A stretch of DNA of 64,000 nt, from the NCBI RefSeq assembly GCF_029257255.1, contig NZ_JARICI010000049.1:1-64000 (forward strand). Direction: 5' to 3'. The DNA is from Sporosarcina sp. Its GTDB lineage: Bacteria; Bacillota; Bacilli; Bacillales_A; Planococcaceae. Shown in pieces: positions 1 through 13,253 of the stretch; the stretch's first letter is position 1; the number at the start of each line of letters is the position of its first letter. The notes beneath the pieces are model-generated. The model ran no database searches, was not told the origin of the DNA, and saw only the letters and a program-made list of their open reading frames with translations. A program made the position numbers and the translations under genes.

Positions 1-2705
1 TATCCAGTAATCGTTCGTCCTGCATTCACTTTGGGCGGAACTGGCGGAGGAATCTGTCACGATGACGAGGATTTGGAAGAAATCGTAGCAAGTGGTTTGA
101 AATACAGCCCGGTAACTCAGTGTCTATTGGAAAAATCAATTGCAGGCTTCAAAGAAATTGAATATGAAGTAATGCGTGACTCTGCGGACAACGCGATTGT
201 TGTTTGTAATATGGAAAACGTCGATGCGGTCGGTATCCACACAGGAGATTCAATTGTAGCGGCACCTTGTCAAACTTTGACAGACCGTGAAAATCAAATG
301 CTGCGAAATGTTTCATTGGATATCATCCGTGCATTGAAAATCGAAGGTGGCTGTAACGTTCAGCTGGCACTTGATCCGCATAGTTTTGATTACTACATCA
401 TCGAAGTAAACCCGCGTGTCAGCCGTTCATCTGCACTGGCATCTAAAGCGACAGGTTATCCGATCGCCAAGCTTGCGGCAAAAATTGCTGTCGGTCTGAC
501 ACTGGATGAAATGATGAACCCGGTTACAGGCAACACGTATGCTTGCTTCGAACCGACACTTGACTACGTCGTTACGAAGATTCCGCGCTGGCCTTTCGAT
601 AAGTTCGAATCAGCAAAACGTAATCTAGGTACGCAAATGAAAGCAACAGGCGAAGTTATGGCAATGGGCCGCACATTCGAAGAGTCGATCTTGAAAGCAG
701 TGCGTTCACTTGAAACTGGACAGTTCGATCTTTCGTTGCCTGGCGGTGATGAAATGACTGACGAGTGGATCGAGAAGCGTATCCGCAAAGCAGGCGATGA
801 GCGTCTGTTCTTCTTGGGTGAAGCATTGCGACGCGGCGTAACGATCGAAACATTGCATGAGTGGAGTGCAATCGATTTATTCTTCCTGCGTAAATTCGAA
901 AACATTGTACGCTACGAACAAATGCTGAAAGATCATCCATTTGATTACGAAACAGCATATAAAGCAAAACGTCTAGGCTTTGCAGACATTGTGATTGCAA
1001 AGTTTTGGAATACAACAGAGCGTGAAGTATATGACTGGAGAAAAGAGCAGGAATTGATTCCGGTCTATAAAAAAGTAGATACATGTGCGGGAGAATATGA
1101 ATCGGACACACCGTACTTCTACGGTACGTATGAAGAGGAAAATGAATCCGTCAGAACAGATAAAAAGAGTGTTGTCGTTCTTGGTTCCGGCCCAATACGT
1201 ATCGGACAGGGTGTGGAATTCGACTATGCAACGGTTCACTGTGTATGGGCAATCCAAGAAGCTGGTTATGAAGCAATCATCATTAATAATAACCCGGAAA
1301 CTGTTTCAACAGATTTCTCGATCTCAGATAAGCTCTACTTTGAACCATTAACGATTGAAGACGTCATGCATATTATCGACCTCGAGCAGCCGGAAGGTGT
1401 TATCGTACAGTTCGGCGGACAGACTGCGATCAACCTGGCAGCAGATCTGGAAGCACGCGGCGTAAAAATTCTTGGTACGTCACTTGAAGATATCGACCGT
1501 GCTGAAAACCGCGACAAGTTTGAAAGTGCACTTCACGAAATCGGCGTACCGCAGCCGCTAGGTAAAACTGCACTGTCAGTACCTGAAGCAGTCGTAATTG
1601 CCAATGAAATCGGTTATCCGGTACTTGTCCGTCCTTCGTATGTATTAGGTGGACGTGCTATGGAAATCGTTTACCATGAAGAAGAATTGCTTCAATACAT
1701 GGAGAATGCAGTAAAGGCGAGCCCTGAGCACCCGGTATTAATTGACCGCTATCTGACAGGTACGGAAATCGAAGTCGATGCAATCTGTGACGGCGAGACA
1801 GTCTTGATTCCAGGAATCATGGAACATATTGAGCGTGCAGGCGTTCACTCCGGTGACTCAATCGCTGTGTTCCCGCCGCAAAACCTGTCACAATCCATGA
1901 TGGAAACGATCGCAGAATATACGAAACGTTTGGCGCTTGGGTTGAAAATTAGAGGATTGCTTAATATTCAGTTCGTTATTTCTGAAGGACAGGTATATGT
2001 CATTGAAGTGAATCCGCGTTCAAGCCGTACCGTACCGTTCTTAAGTAAAATCACGAATATCCCGATGGCTAATGTCGCGACACAGTCGATCTTGGGTAAA
2101 ACCATCGCTGAGCAAGGCTTCGCAGACGGGCTGGCAGTTGCTCCTGAAGGCGTCTATGTAAAAGTACCGGTCTTCTCATTCGCAAAACTTCGCCGCGTGG
2201 ATATTACATTAGGACCAGAAATGAAATCAACAGGTGAAGTAATGGGGAAAGACAGCACGCTTGAAAAAGCTCTTTACAAAGGGTTAGTGGCTGCAGGCAT
2301 GGAAGTGAAAGAATACGGTTCCGTACTCATGACCGTTTCTGATAAAGATAAAGAAGAAATTATCGAGATTGCAGAGCGCTTTGTACAAATCGGCTATCGC
2401 ATCCTGGCTACAGAAGGAACTGCGAAAGCTCTTGAACAGGCGAATATTGAAGTCGAAACAGTAGGAAAGATCGGAACGGAAGGCCCGACACTGATCGATG
2501 TAATCCAAAAAGGTCAGGCGCAGTTAGTGATCAACACACTGACAAAAGGAAAACAGCCTGCTCGTGATGGTTTCAGAATTCGCCGTGAATCCGTAGAGAA
2601 TGGAGTTCCATGCTTCACTTCAATCGATACAGCCGCTGCTATGCTGTCTGTAATTGAGTCCATGACATTCGAAACAGCTGCGATGCCAAAGCCGAAGGTG
2701 ATTCA

Positions 2706-2709
<4 letters not shown>
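1..2709 (+). CDS. carB: Carbamoyl-phosphate synthase, large subunit, pyrimidine-specific (5' truncated)
   Basis: Makes carbamoyl phosphate from ammonia (delivered by the small subunit), bicarbonate and two ATP, the first step of pyrimidine synthesis. The frame is open from base 1 and begins with [17 protein letters not shown], inside the first ATP-grasp domain, so roughly 170 residues lie before the window; 902 residues are visible. The first ATP-grasp half ends near fragment residue 330; the second begins around residue 394 with [16 protein letters not shown] and carries its own [16 protein letters not shown] phosphate loop near 540. The last about 130 residues ([15 protein letters not shown] onward) form the regulatory MGS-like domain. 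Both halves of the internal duplication are intact. The stop overlaps the pyrK start (ATGA). In Bacillus this is pyrAB, controlled by PyrR attenuation from leaders that lie outside this window. Confidence 0.97.
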
Positions 2710-5102
<2,393 letters not shown>

Positions 5103-5106
<4 letters not shown>

Positions 5107-5732
5107 CCAGAGAAAAAGAAGTCGCGCAGATTTTATTGAATGTCGGGGCGGTTGCTTTGAATCCGAAAGAACCATTTACATGGGCATCAGGAATAAAGTC
5201 ACCGATCTACTGTGATAACCGTTTAACGATGGCAGATCCAGTAGGACGCAAAGAAATCGCAGAAGGTCTGGCGGCATTGATTCGCGTTCATTATCCTGAT
5301 ACAACAGTCATTGCAGGAACCGCAACAGCAGGTATTCCGCACGCAGCATGGGTGGCGGATATCTTAAAACTGCCGATGGTTTATATCCGTTCTTCGGCAA
5401 AGGCACACGGCAGGAGCAAGCAGATTGAAGGCAAGATCGAGCCTAATGCGAAGGCTGTGATCATTGAGGATTTGATCTCAACAGGCGGAAGCAGTTTGAA
5501 TGCAGCGGATGCGCTGATTGCTGAAGGCGTAGAGGTGTGCGGCATCGTCTCCATCTTTACATACGAGCTTCAAAAAGCGGATGAAAAGTTCGCTGAAGCG
5601 AAGCTTTCCTATCACAGTCTGACGAATTTTGCGGCGCTTGCTGAGGTGGCAAAAGAAGAAGGCGCGATTGAAGAAGAGTCCATGGCAGAGTTGATGGACT
5701 GGCATAATAAGCTGAAGCAAGGTACATTGTAA
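5103..5732 (+). CDS. pyrE: Orotate phosphoribosyltransferase
   Basis: Transfers the phosphoribosyl group of PRPP to orotate to make OMP. The PRPP motif VIIEDLISTGGSS is at about residues 119-131. The start chosen is ATG 5103 (MTREKEVAQILL), overlapping the pyrF stop; a longer frame from 5085 would run deep into pyrF. It has 209 residues. It is the last gene of the pyr operon here and is followed by a strong hairpin terminator. Confidence 0.96.
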
Positions 5733-5740
5733 TAAATAAA

Positions 5741-5796
5741 GGACTGTCTGGGAGGGCGCGAATTGATTTGCGTTCTCCTGTGGCAGTCCATTTTGT
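5741..5796 (+). terminator. Rho-independent terminator of the pyr operon
   Basis: Outer arms GGACTG (5741-5746) and CAGTCC (about 5784-5789), with inner arms GGAG..CGC and GCG..CTCC, form a long interrupted hairpin followed by TTTTGTTT. It lies 9 bases after the pyrE stop. Confidence 0.8.
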
Positions 5797-5886
5797 TTAC
5801 GAGGTTCAGCAAATGAGCCAGTATGTTAACGAAAGAGGAATAGTTAATTGTTGGATTGTAAGAATATTTTTTTAGGAGGTCATACA

Positions 5887-6258
5887 ATGGAAGTTTTCAG
5901 AGAATATTTAGCGGGCATTGATTCCCCCGATCAACGTGATCGAGTAGAGAAGATCTTGACGTGGGTAACTACTAAGTTCCCTGATTTGAAACCACAAATA
6001 AAGTGGAATACACCGATGTTCTCTGACCACGGCACATTTATTATTGGTTTTTCTACCGCAAAGCAACATATAAGCGTTTCTCCTGAACCAGCAGGTATTA
6101 CCCACTTTGCAGATGATATTGCACAAGCTGGCTATAGCGCTACTAATGGCTTGTTTAGAATTCAGTGGAATGAGCCGGTAAATTACAAATTGATTGAGAA
6201 ACTAATTGAATTTAATATTCAAGATAAAGTAGATTATACGAGTTTTTGGCGGAAATAG
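5887..6258 (+). CDS. DUF1801 / YdhG-type small protein (putative iron chaperone family)
   Basis: A 123-residue soluble protein with the DUF1801 pattern: an N-terminal helix ending near [12 protein letters not shown], then [21 protein letters not shown] and [10 protein letters not shown]. The family includes B. subtilis YdhG (Fra), reported as a frataxin-like iron chaperone; transfer of that role is inference. The start ATG 5887 follows a very good ribosome site (TAGGAGGT, 5873-5880); a longer frame from 5848 is less likely. It stands alone between the pyr terminator and the convergent terminator of rqcH, in more A+T-rich sequence than its neighbours, where B. subtilis carries cysteine/sulfate genes. 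It looks like an accessory gene inserted in a variable junction. Confidence 0.8.
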   Translation: MEVFREYLAGIDSPDQRDRVEKILTWVTTKFPDLKPQIKWNTPMFSDHGTFIIGFSTAKQHISVSPEPAGITHFADDIAQAGYSATNGLFRIQWNEPVNYKLIEKLIEFNIQDKVDYTSFWRK

Positions 6259-6362
6259 ATAAATGAAACGAAATAATTGGGGACAGTAGTGTCATAAGAA
6301 TGCGTTTCACTGGGTTACGATTAAGGTTTTTGCTTAAGCTTACAGATAAACTGACAGTACAT

Positions 6363-6393
6363 AAAAAGGTTGTCCTCTACGGACAACCTTTTT
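6363..6393. terminator. Bidirectional terminator between the DUF1801 gene and rqcH
   Basis: Perfect hairpin AAAAAGGTTGTCC-TCTAC-GGACAACCTTTTT with A-tract and T-tract on both sides, so it can stop transcription from both converging genes. Confidence 0.9.
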
Positions 6394-6406
6394 CATATTA
6401 AAGGGT

Positions 6407-8095
6407 TTACTTTCGCAGTTTACGCACCAGATCTTCATCTGGCGTAACAAACACGGTCTTCTGTTCAAAGTAAATCACGAACCCCGGCTTAGCGCCGGAT
6501 GGTTTTTTGACGTGACGGATTTCTGTGTAGTCTACCGGCACGGATGAAGATTCGCGTGCTTTGCTGAAGTACGCGGATAGTCCTGCGGCTTCCTCGATTG
6601 TCTGGGCATCCGGCTCTGCATCATGGATAACGACGTGTGAACCCGGAATGTCTTTCGTGTGCAGCCAGACATGATCACGTGCGGCCAATTTGAACGTTAG
6701 GTAATCATTTTGCTTATTATTCTTCCCAACCGAAATTGGAATGCCTGTCGATGAAACGAATGCTTCAGGTGCAGGTTTTTTCGGTTTAGCTTTCTTTTTG
6801 CTTCTTCTGGCGCGCATAAATCCAAGTTCGACCAATTCTTCACGTATTTCTTCTATATCAATTGGGGAAGCTTGGTATACCTGTTGCCGCACCATTTCGA
6901 AATACTCAATATCATCCTTCGTCTTTTCCAGCTGCTCGGCAATTCGGATGAGTGCAGTTTTTGCTTTTGTGTAGCGGGAGAAATATTTTTGCGCATTGTC
7001 GATCGGTGATTTTCTTGGATCAAGCGGAATGGTAACCGTCGTGCCCTGTTCATAATAATTTTCCACTGTCACTTCTTTATCACCTTTATTCAGCATGTAG
7101 CTATTAGCAGTAAGCAACTCGCCGTAAAGCTTCAATGTATCCAGGTTCTGCGCAGTCTGCTCTTCTTTTTGGAGTTTTTTTGATTTATTTTCAAGCTTCG
7201 AGATTTCATTCGATAGCCAGCGCTCAAGATCAATAGCCTGTGATTTAACCCGCTCACGCTCTGCTCTTGCAAAATACACTTTATCGAGTAAGTCTCCAAG
7301 TGTTTCAAAGGTTTGAGAAACTCCTTCTGCATGCGTCAGTTCAACTGCGGAAAATAGAGTTTTTCCGCCACTTTCTATAACTGTGGGCTTCATGGAATCG
7401 ATATCAAAACCGTTCAGGAAAGATTTCCATACCTTAAAAGGACTGGCTTCATTTTGCTGCAGACGGTAGATCAGCTCAGCGGCAGTTAAAGGAGAGAATC
7501 CCGCAAACTGCTGGACTGCATCTCTCGGTTCATTCAGACTCGGCAAGACGTTCATGAATTGCTCTTCAGAAACTTGGAAAGGATCCAGTTTATCCTGCGG
7601 AGGTGCTGGAATATAAGGCTGTCCGGGCAAGATTGTACGGTAACTGTTCACGGAAGGCGGCAGGTGCTTCATACTGTCGATAATGAGATCGCGTGACGCA
7701 TCCAGCAAAATGAAGTTACTGTGACGTCCCATGATTTCAATGACAAGCTTCCGTTCGATCTCATCGCCCAGCTCATTTCGTGCCCGGACATTCAGATGGA
7801 TGATCCGGTCAGTTTCATATTGCTCAATCGACGTGATCATTCCGCCTTCAAGCTGCTTTCTGAGCACCATACAAAACAACGGAGGCTCAGCAGGATTGGT
7901 CAACACTTCATTCGTCAGCTGAATCCTTGAATAAGAAGGATGCAGAGAAACGAGTAATTTATGATTTTTATTATTTGCTCTGATTTGAAAAATAATTTCC
8001 TGTGAATTCGGCTGGTGGATCTTAGAAATCCGGCCAGTCTTCAACTGCTGCAGTTCGCTAACAATCGCTTTCGTAAATAAACCATCAAATGCCAT
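6407..8095 (-). CDS. rqcH: Rqc2/NFACT-family ribosome quality control protein RqcH (YloA/FbpA)
   Basis: Binds obstructed 50S subunits carrying peptidyl-tRNA and recruits tRNA-Ala to add C-terminal alanine tails that mark stalled peptides for degradation. The 562 residues contain NFACT-N (about 1-180) with the conserved Asp-Arg pair at 96-97 (YETDRIIHL), a middle helix-hairpin region, a long coiled coil around 290-420, and the C-terminal NFACT-R domain with FKLAARDHVWLHTKDIPG. Older annotations call it a fibronectin-binding protein. The start is ATG 8095 (MAFDGLFTKAIV), matching the family N-terminus. It is one of only two genes on the minus strand. Confidence 0.93.
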   Translation of the reverse strand: MAFDGLFTKAIVSELQQLKTGRISKIHQPNSQEIIFQIRANNKNHKLLVSLHPSYSRIQLTNEVLTNPAEPPLFCMVLRKQLEGGMITSIEQYETDRIIHLNVRARNELGDEIERKLVIEIMGRHSNFILLDASRDLIIDSMKHLPPSVNSYRTILPGQPYIPAPPQDKLDPFQVSEEQFMNVLPSLNEPRDAVQQFAGFSPLTAAELIYRLQQNEASPFKVWKSFLNGFDIDSMKPTVIESGGKTLFSAVELTHAEGVSQTFETLGDLLDKVYFARAERERVKSQAIDLERWLSNEISKLENKSKKLQKEEQTAQNLDTLKLYGELLTANSYMLNKGDKEVTVENYYEQGTTVTIPLDPRKSPIDNAQKYFSRYTKAKTALIRIAEQLEKTKDDIEYFEMVRQQVYQASPIDIEEIREELVELGFMRARRSKKKAKPKKPAPEAFVSSTGIPISVGKNNKQNDYLTFKLAARDHVWLHTKDIPGSHVVIHDAEPDAQTIEEAAGLSAYFSKARESSSVPVDYTEIRHVKKPSGAKPGFVIYFEQKTVFVTPDEDLVRKLRK

Positions 8096-8129
8096 ACGGA
8101 TTCCTCTTTCATTTCGTTTTGTTCCATTT

Positions 8130-8158
8130 TAGCACTCATCGTATGATTATGGTATAAT
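8130..8158 (+). promoter_or_regulatory. Extended -10 promoter, probably for gmk-rpoZ
   Basis: TGG-TATAAT: a perfect TATAAT at 8153-8158 with an upstream TGn. The -35 (TAGCAC, 8130-8135, spacer 17) is poor, which is usual for extended -10 promoters. It points away from rqcH and toward gmk, giving a leader of about 215 bases that includes the palindromic element at 8270-8330. Confidence 0.6.
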
Positions 8159-8269
8159 ATGAACAGATTACACGCATGGGCCTGTCCGTTTCGGCGAATG
8201 ATGATACTGGAAGTAATTATTATATTCAACCGAATGTTTTTGGGTATTTGATAATTAAAACTTACTTAG

Positions 8270-8330
8270 TTGATTGTAGCGGAAGACGGGGCCCTCCGGA
8301 AAGCGTCCCCGTCTGAAGCGCAAATCAACG
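8270..8330. repeat. GC-rich palindromic intergenic element, copy 1
   Basis: Bounded by TTGATT and AATCAA and built as a palindrome around GCGGAAGACGGGG and CCCCGTCTGAAGC, with GGAAAGCGTCC in the middle. The same framework (TTGATT..GGCGGCGACTCC..GGAAAGCGTCCGCC..AAATCAA) recurs at 9288-9348 and, longer, at 37774-37901 and 38062-38187. Similar elements are scattered in many Bacillales genomes. It would be transcribed in the gmk leader. Confidence 0.75.
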
Positions 8331-8341
8331 ATGCCTATTAG

Positions 8342-8998
<657 letters not shown>

Positions 8999-9001
8999 AC
9001 T

Positions 9002-9226
9002 ATGTTATATCCATCAGTTGATTCACTAAAAGGGAAAGTTGATTCTAAATACACGCTGGTTACACTGGCGGCAAAACGTGCACGTGAACTGCAAGAAAAG
9101 CAAAATGAACTGCTTCACTCATACCGCGCTCATAAAAGTGTCGGCCGCGCGCTTGAAGAAGTCGCAGCTGGTGTTTTGATCAACCAGCAGGCAGACGCAT
9201 CGATTATCTACGAAGACGAAATTTGA
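9002..9226 (+). CDS. rpoZ: RNA polymerase omega subunit
   Basis: Small subunit that helps assembly of beta'. The 74 residues begin [17 protein letters not shown] and carry the family core [13 protein letters not shown] and [14 protein letters not shown]. It lies three bases after gmk with a strong ribosome site (TTGGAGGGAG) inside the end of gmk, so the two are co-transcribed. Confidence 0.96.
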   Translation: MLYPSVDSLKGKVDSKYTLVTLAAKRARELQEKQNELLHSYRAHKSVGRALEEVAAGVLINQQADASIIYEDEI

Positions 9227-9287
9227 TGCTATATATGATGAGTTAAGTTTCTAGCATAGGCAGCAACTTAATATACGGGATATATAG

Positions 9288-9348
9288 TTGATTGGAGTGG
9301 AATGCGGCGACTCCCGCGGAAAGCGTCCGCCTGCAACGGAAATCAACG
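9288..9348. repeat. GC-rich palindromic intergenic element, copy 2
   Basis: TTGATTGGAGTGGAATGCGG at the left, CGGAAAGCGTCCGCC in the centre and AATCAACG at the right; same family as 8270-8330. It lies between rpoZ and the terminator-like hairpin before coaBC, so copies 1 and 2 flank the gmk-rpoZ pair. Confidence 0.75.
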
Positions 9349-9395
9349 TGCCTAAGGTAGATGCAAATTATTTTTCTCATCTTATATAAATAAAA

Positions 9396-9441
9396 AATTA
9401 CTCCCTTTGAATTCAATTGTTCTCAGGGAGTTTGTTGTTTT
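9396..9441 (+). terminator. Probable terminator between rpoZ and coaBC
   Basis: ACTCCCT (9400-9406) and AGGGAGT (9425-9431) pair around an 18-base loop and are followed by TTGTTGTTTT. The stem is short and the loop long, so readthrough is possible. Confidence 0.55.
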
Positions 9442-9480
9442 ATCAGGTGGATGAAAGAGAGAGGGAAGGGGACTCTGAAT

Positions 9481-10698
9481 ATGATGAACAATAAAAATAT
9501 ACTGCTTTGTGTGACGGGCGGTATTGCAGTATATAAAGCGGTGGCACTGGTCAGTAAACTGTCACAGGCAGGCGCTAACGTAAAAGTGGTAATGACAGAC
9601 TCCGCTAGGGAATTTGTACAGCCTTTAACGTTTCAAGTAATGTCCCGAAATGATGTATACACGGATACATTTGATGAAAAAGACTCCCGTGTGATTGCGC
9701 ATATTGATCTGGCAGACTGGGCTGACCTTATTATTGTCGCTCCTGCAACTGCAAATGTGATCGGTAAACTAGCGAACGGAATTGCGGACGATATGGTTAC
9801 GACGATCTTGCTAGCAACGGAAGCTGATGTCTGGATTGCACCTGCCATGAACGTACATATGTATAGTCACCCTGCGGTTGTCCGTAACATTGAGCGGCTG
9901 CATCTGGACGGCTATCATTTCATTGAGCCTTCTGAAGGTTTTTTGGCATGTGGTTATGTGGGGAAAGGGCGTCTGGAAGAGCCGGAACGTATTACCGAAC
10001 TGGTCAGTCAGCATTTTAATGAAAGACAGAATTTACCGCTGAAAGGTAAAAAAGTAGTGATTACAGCCGGTCCGACGCGTGAACGGATTGATCCGGTACG
10101 CTATTTAACCAATTTTTCAAGCGGTAAAATGGGCTATTCCATGGCTGCAGCGGCGCAAAAACTTGGCGCGGAAACAGTGCTGGTTTCAGGTCCTGTTGAA
10201 TTGCCTGTTCCTGCCGGCGTAAAGGTTATCCGCGTAGAAAGCGCTGCCGATATGTATGAAGCGGTGCTTGGTGAATATCAGGATGCATCCATGGTAGTAA
10301 AATCTGCTGCAGTAGCAGATTATCGCCCTAAAGCGATTCATGATCAGAAAATGAAGAAACAAGAAGGCGACGATGTGCTTGAACTCGAGCGTACTACAGA
10401 TATCCTGAAGTCGCTAGGTGACCGCAAAGAGCATCAGTTGTTGGTAGGTTTTGCGGCAGAAACAAATGATGTAATTGCATATGGACAGAAGAAACTGGAT
10501 TCCAAGAACTTAGATTATATTATAGTCAATGACGTAACGGATCCTGAAGGCGGTTTCGGCAGTGATACGAATGTCGTCACACTGCTTTCAAGACAAGGAG
10601 AAGTTATTCCCTTTACAGCGATGCCGAAAGAACAATTGGCGCTTCAATTATTTGAAACCATTATTCAGCAAGAAGGCGGCAATTTGAATGATCGCTGA
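9481..10698 (+). CDS. coaBC: Bifunctional phosphopantothenoylcysteine decarboxylase / phosphopantothenate-cysteine ligase
   Basis: Carries out two consecutive steps of coenzyme A synthesis. The N-terminal flavoprotein CoaC half (about 1-185) shows LLCVTGGIAVYKA and the signature APAMNVHMY; the C-terminal CoaB half begins near VVITAGPTRERIDPVR and contains AAVADYRPK and VGFAAET. The start is ATG 9481 (MMNNKNILLCV), preceded by GGGAAGGGGA; an upstream in-frame ATG at 9451 would add ten residues not seen in the family. It has 405 residues. The last 11 bases overlap priA. Confidence 0.95.
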   Translation: MMNNKNILLCVTGGIAVYKAVALVSKLSQAGANVKVVMTDSAREFVQPLTFQVMSRNDVYTDTFDEKDSRVIAHIDLADWADLIIVAPATANVIGKLANGIADDMVTTILLATEADVWIAPAMNVHMYSHPAVVRNIERLHLDGYHFIEPSEGFLACGYVGKGRLEEPERITELVSQHFNERQNLPLKGKKVVITAGPTRERIDPVRYLTNFSSGKMGYSMAAAAQKLGAETVLVSGPVELPVPAGVKVIRVESAADMYEAVLGEYQDASMVVKSAAVADYRPKAIHDQKMKKQEGDDVLELERTTDILKSLGDRKEHQLLVGFAAETNDVIAYGQKKLDSKNLDYIIVNDVTDPEGGFGSDTNVVTLLSRQGEVIPFTAMPKEQLALQLFETIIQQEGGNLNDR

Positions 10699-13096
10699 AG
10701 TCATTGTCGATGTGGCGGCATATCCGATCGACCGTCCTTTTGATTATGCAGTACCGGTGGAATGGGAATCTGTGATGGAGCCGGGCCTTCGGGTAAAAGT
10801 TCCGTTTGGCCCCCGAAAAGTTGTTGGTTATGTCACTGGAATCAAAATGAACAGTAATCTGGATTCTGCCAAAATCAAATCAATCATAGAAATCATAGAT
10901 TTAGAGCCTGTGTTATCTACAGAACTTTTACAGCTGTCTCGCTGGATGGCTGATGAAACGATCGCATATGAAATTGATGCGCTCCAAGTGATGCTACCGG
11001 CAGCGATGCGTGCGAAATACGAAAAAGTTATGCGCGTCATTAAACCTGAATTACTTGATGAAAGTTTCCGTCAATTTCTTGGCAACCGCCAGCAAGTAAC
11101 ATTGAAAGCTTTGCAGGATGCTAATTTACTAAATGAAGCAAAGAAATATAGCGAACAGGGTGCTGTTCAGCTTGATACAGCCGTTCAGCAAAAGACGAAA
11201 ATAAAAAAAGTTCGGATGATTCATATTCCCGATGCTGAGCATTTGCAGGCAGCTCTAGAAGATACGCATGCTAATGCGAAAAAACAGGCAGAATTATTAA
11301 GCTGGCTGCTACAGCGTCCTTCCTCTTCATTGGAAGCTAGTGAAATTATGAATAAATCCGGCGTCAAGGCGAATGTCCTAAAGGCGCTGCTCGATAAAAA
11401 AGTGATCGAAGAGTCGCAAATGGAAGTATACAGAGAACTCGATGCACCGAAAATGCGCGACAGCGGCAAGCCGGAACAGCTTACAGATGAGCAGAAGACA
11501 GCATTGTCAGCGATTGAACAAGCGAGTGATCAAGAGGAGCAAGAAACGTTTCTGCTTCACGGAATCACGGGAAGCGGTAAGACGGAAGTGTATTTGCAGG
11601 CAATCGATCATGTGCTGAAAAAAGGCAAGGAAGCGATTGTGCTCGTACCTGAAATTTCATTGACTCCGCAAATGACTGCTCGTTTCAAAGCGCGCTTTGG
11701 TGAGCTCGTTGCTGTGCTGCACAGCGGTTTATCGGCAGGTGAAAAGTATGATGAATGGCGCCGTATACATCGGGGAGAAGTGAAAGTAGCTATCGGGGCA
11801 CGGTCAGCAGTTTTCGCTCCCTTCACTAATTTAGGACTGCTTATTTTAGATGAAGAGCATGAATCTACGTATAAACAAGAAGATTCTCCGAGATATCACG
11901 CTCGGGATGTAGCGATTTGGCGCGCGGATTATTATCAGTGTCCGGTCATATTGGGAAGCGCCACACCTTCTTTGGAATCGTATGCTCGTGCAACAAAGGA
12001 TGTATATACATTACTGACCTTGACGAAGCGTGCGAAACAGCAGGCGTTGCCGAGTGTCCAAGTTGTTGATATGCGGGAAGAACTGAAAGCAGGGAACCGA
12101 TCTATGTTTTCGATGGCGTTAGCAGATGCGATCAGAGAACGGCTTGAGCGTAAGGAACAGATCGTCTTGCTGCTGAATAAAAGAGGGTTCTCCAGTTTTG
12201 TATTATGCAGAGACTGCGGTACTGTGGTGGAATGTCCAAACTGTGATATTTCATTGACCTATCACCGTTCATCTGAAAGTTTAAAATGCCATTATTGCGG
12301 TCATGAACAGCCCGTGCCGCTTGAATGTCCGGAATGCGAAAGTGAGCATATCCGGTTTTTTGGAACAGGTACGCAAAAAGCGCAGGAAGAGTTGTACAAA
12401 CTGGTACCGGAAGCTCGTGTCATTAGGATGGACGTGGATACGACCAATACTAAAGGTGCTCACGAACGATTATTGCATGATTTTGGTGAAGGCAAAGCAG
12501 ATATCCTGCTTGGCACACAGATGATTGCAAAGGGACTGGATTTTCCGCGCATTACGCTCGTTGGTGTGCTGGCGGCGGATACGTCTCTTCACTTAGCGGA
12601 CTTCCGCGCTGCAGAGAAAACGTTTCAATTGCTAACGCAAGTAAGCGGAAGAGCTGGACGTGATCAGTTGCCTGGCGAAGTAGTCATTCAGACATATGAT
12701 CCCGAACATTATGCGATCGAGCTATCCAAATCCCAGTTGTATGTCCCTTTTTATGATATTGAAATGGAACGAAGAAGACAGCTCGGCTATCCGCCTTATT
12801 ATTATGTCACTGTCGTACAGTTCAGCCATGAAGACGTATTAAAAGCTGCCGACTATGCACATAAGGGCTCGTCGTTCCTTGCAGAGCGTCTGTCAGCGGG
12901 TTCAGTCATCATCGGGCCCACAGCTGCAGCAATCAGTCGTCTCAACAATAGATATCGTTATCAATGTTTGGTAAAATACAAACAAGAACCGGCTCTCATA
13001 CCCGTTTTGCAGGAGCTGCTGAAACATTATAAAACGAATTGGGTGAAAGACGGCCTAGTTATGTCTATTAACAGAGAACCGACAGCTATTTTCTAG
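10688..13096 (+). CDS. priA: Primosomal replication protein N' (replication restart helicase PriA)
   Basis: A 3' to 5' superfamily 2 helicase that recognises stalled forks and reloads the replicative helicase. The N-terminal 3'-DNA-binding domain is followed by a winged helix, Walker A HGITGSGKTEVYLQ at about 293-306, DEEH box at 388-391, a zinc-binding insertion with four CxxC-type pairs at about 508-555 (CRDC, CPNC, CHYC, CPEC), and helicase motifs including QVSGRAGRD. It has 802 residues, as expected. ATG 10688 lies inside the end of coaBC. Confidence 0.96.
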   Translation: MIAEVIVDVAAYPIDRPFDYAVPVEWESVMEPGLRVKVPFGPRKVVGYVTGIKMNSNLDSAKIKSIIEIIDLEPVLSTELLQLSRWMADETIAYEIDALQVMLPAAMRAKYEKVMRVIKPELLDESFRQFLGNRQQVTLKALQDANLLNEAKKYSEQGAVQLDTAVQQKTKIKKVRMIHIPDAEHLQAALEDTHANAKKQAELLSWLLQRPSSSLEASEIMNKSGVKANVLKALLDKKVIEESQMEVYRELDAPKMRDSGKPEQLTDEQKTALSAIEQASDQEEQETFLLHGITGSGKTEVYLQAIDHVLKKGKEAIVLVPEISLTPQMTARFKARFGELVAVLHSGLSAGEKYDEWRRIHRGEVKVAIGARSAVFAPFTNLGLLILDEEHESTYKQEDSPRYHARDVAIWRADYYQCPVILGSATPSLESYARATKDVYTLLTLTKRAKQQALPSVQVVDMREELKAGNRSMFSMALADAIRERLERKEQIVLLLNKRGFSSFVLCRDCGTVVECPNCDISLTYHRSSESLKCHYCGHEQPVPLECPECESEHIRFFGTGTQKAQEELYKLVPEARVIRMDVDTTNTKGAHERLLHDFGEGKADILLGTQMIAKGLDFPRITLVGVLAADTSLHLADFRAAEKTFQLLTQVSGRAGRDQLPGEVVIQTYDPEHYAIELSKSQLYVPFYDIEMERRRQLGYPPYYYVTVVQFSHEDVLKAADYAHKGSSFLAERLSAGSVIIGPTAAAISRLNNRYRYQCLVKYKQEPALIPVLQELLKHYKTNWVKDGLVMSINREPTAIF

Positions 13097-13253
13097 TTGA
13101 AGCAGGTCTGCAGTTTAAAGCCCGCTTTGGAATGACTCGTAAATCTACCTATGCTGATTGGGAATCAATGCAGTGCAGGGAAACAGATTTATTCTACAAG
13201 CTTGCTCTTTGTAACGCAAAAATGATTGTTAACATTAGAAATGAGGAATTATT

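Noticed and set aside
8176-8313. Short frame in the gmk leader (ATG GGC CTG..)
   Set aside because: No ribosome site and it runs into the palindromic repeat; no recognisable peptide.
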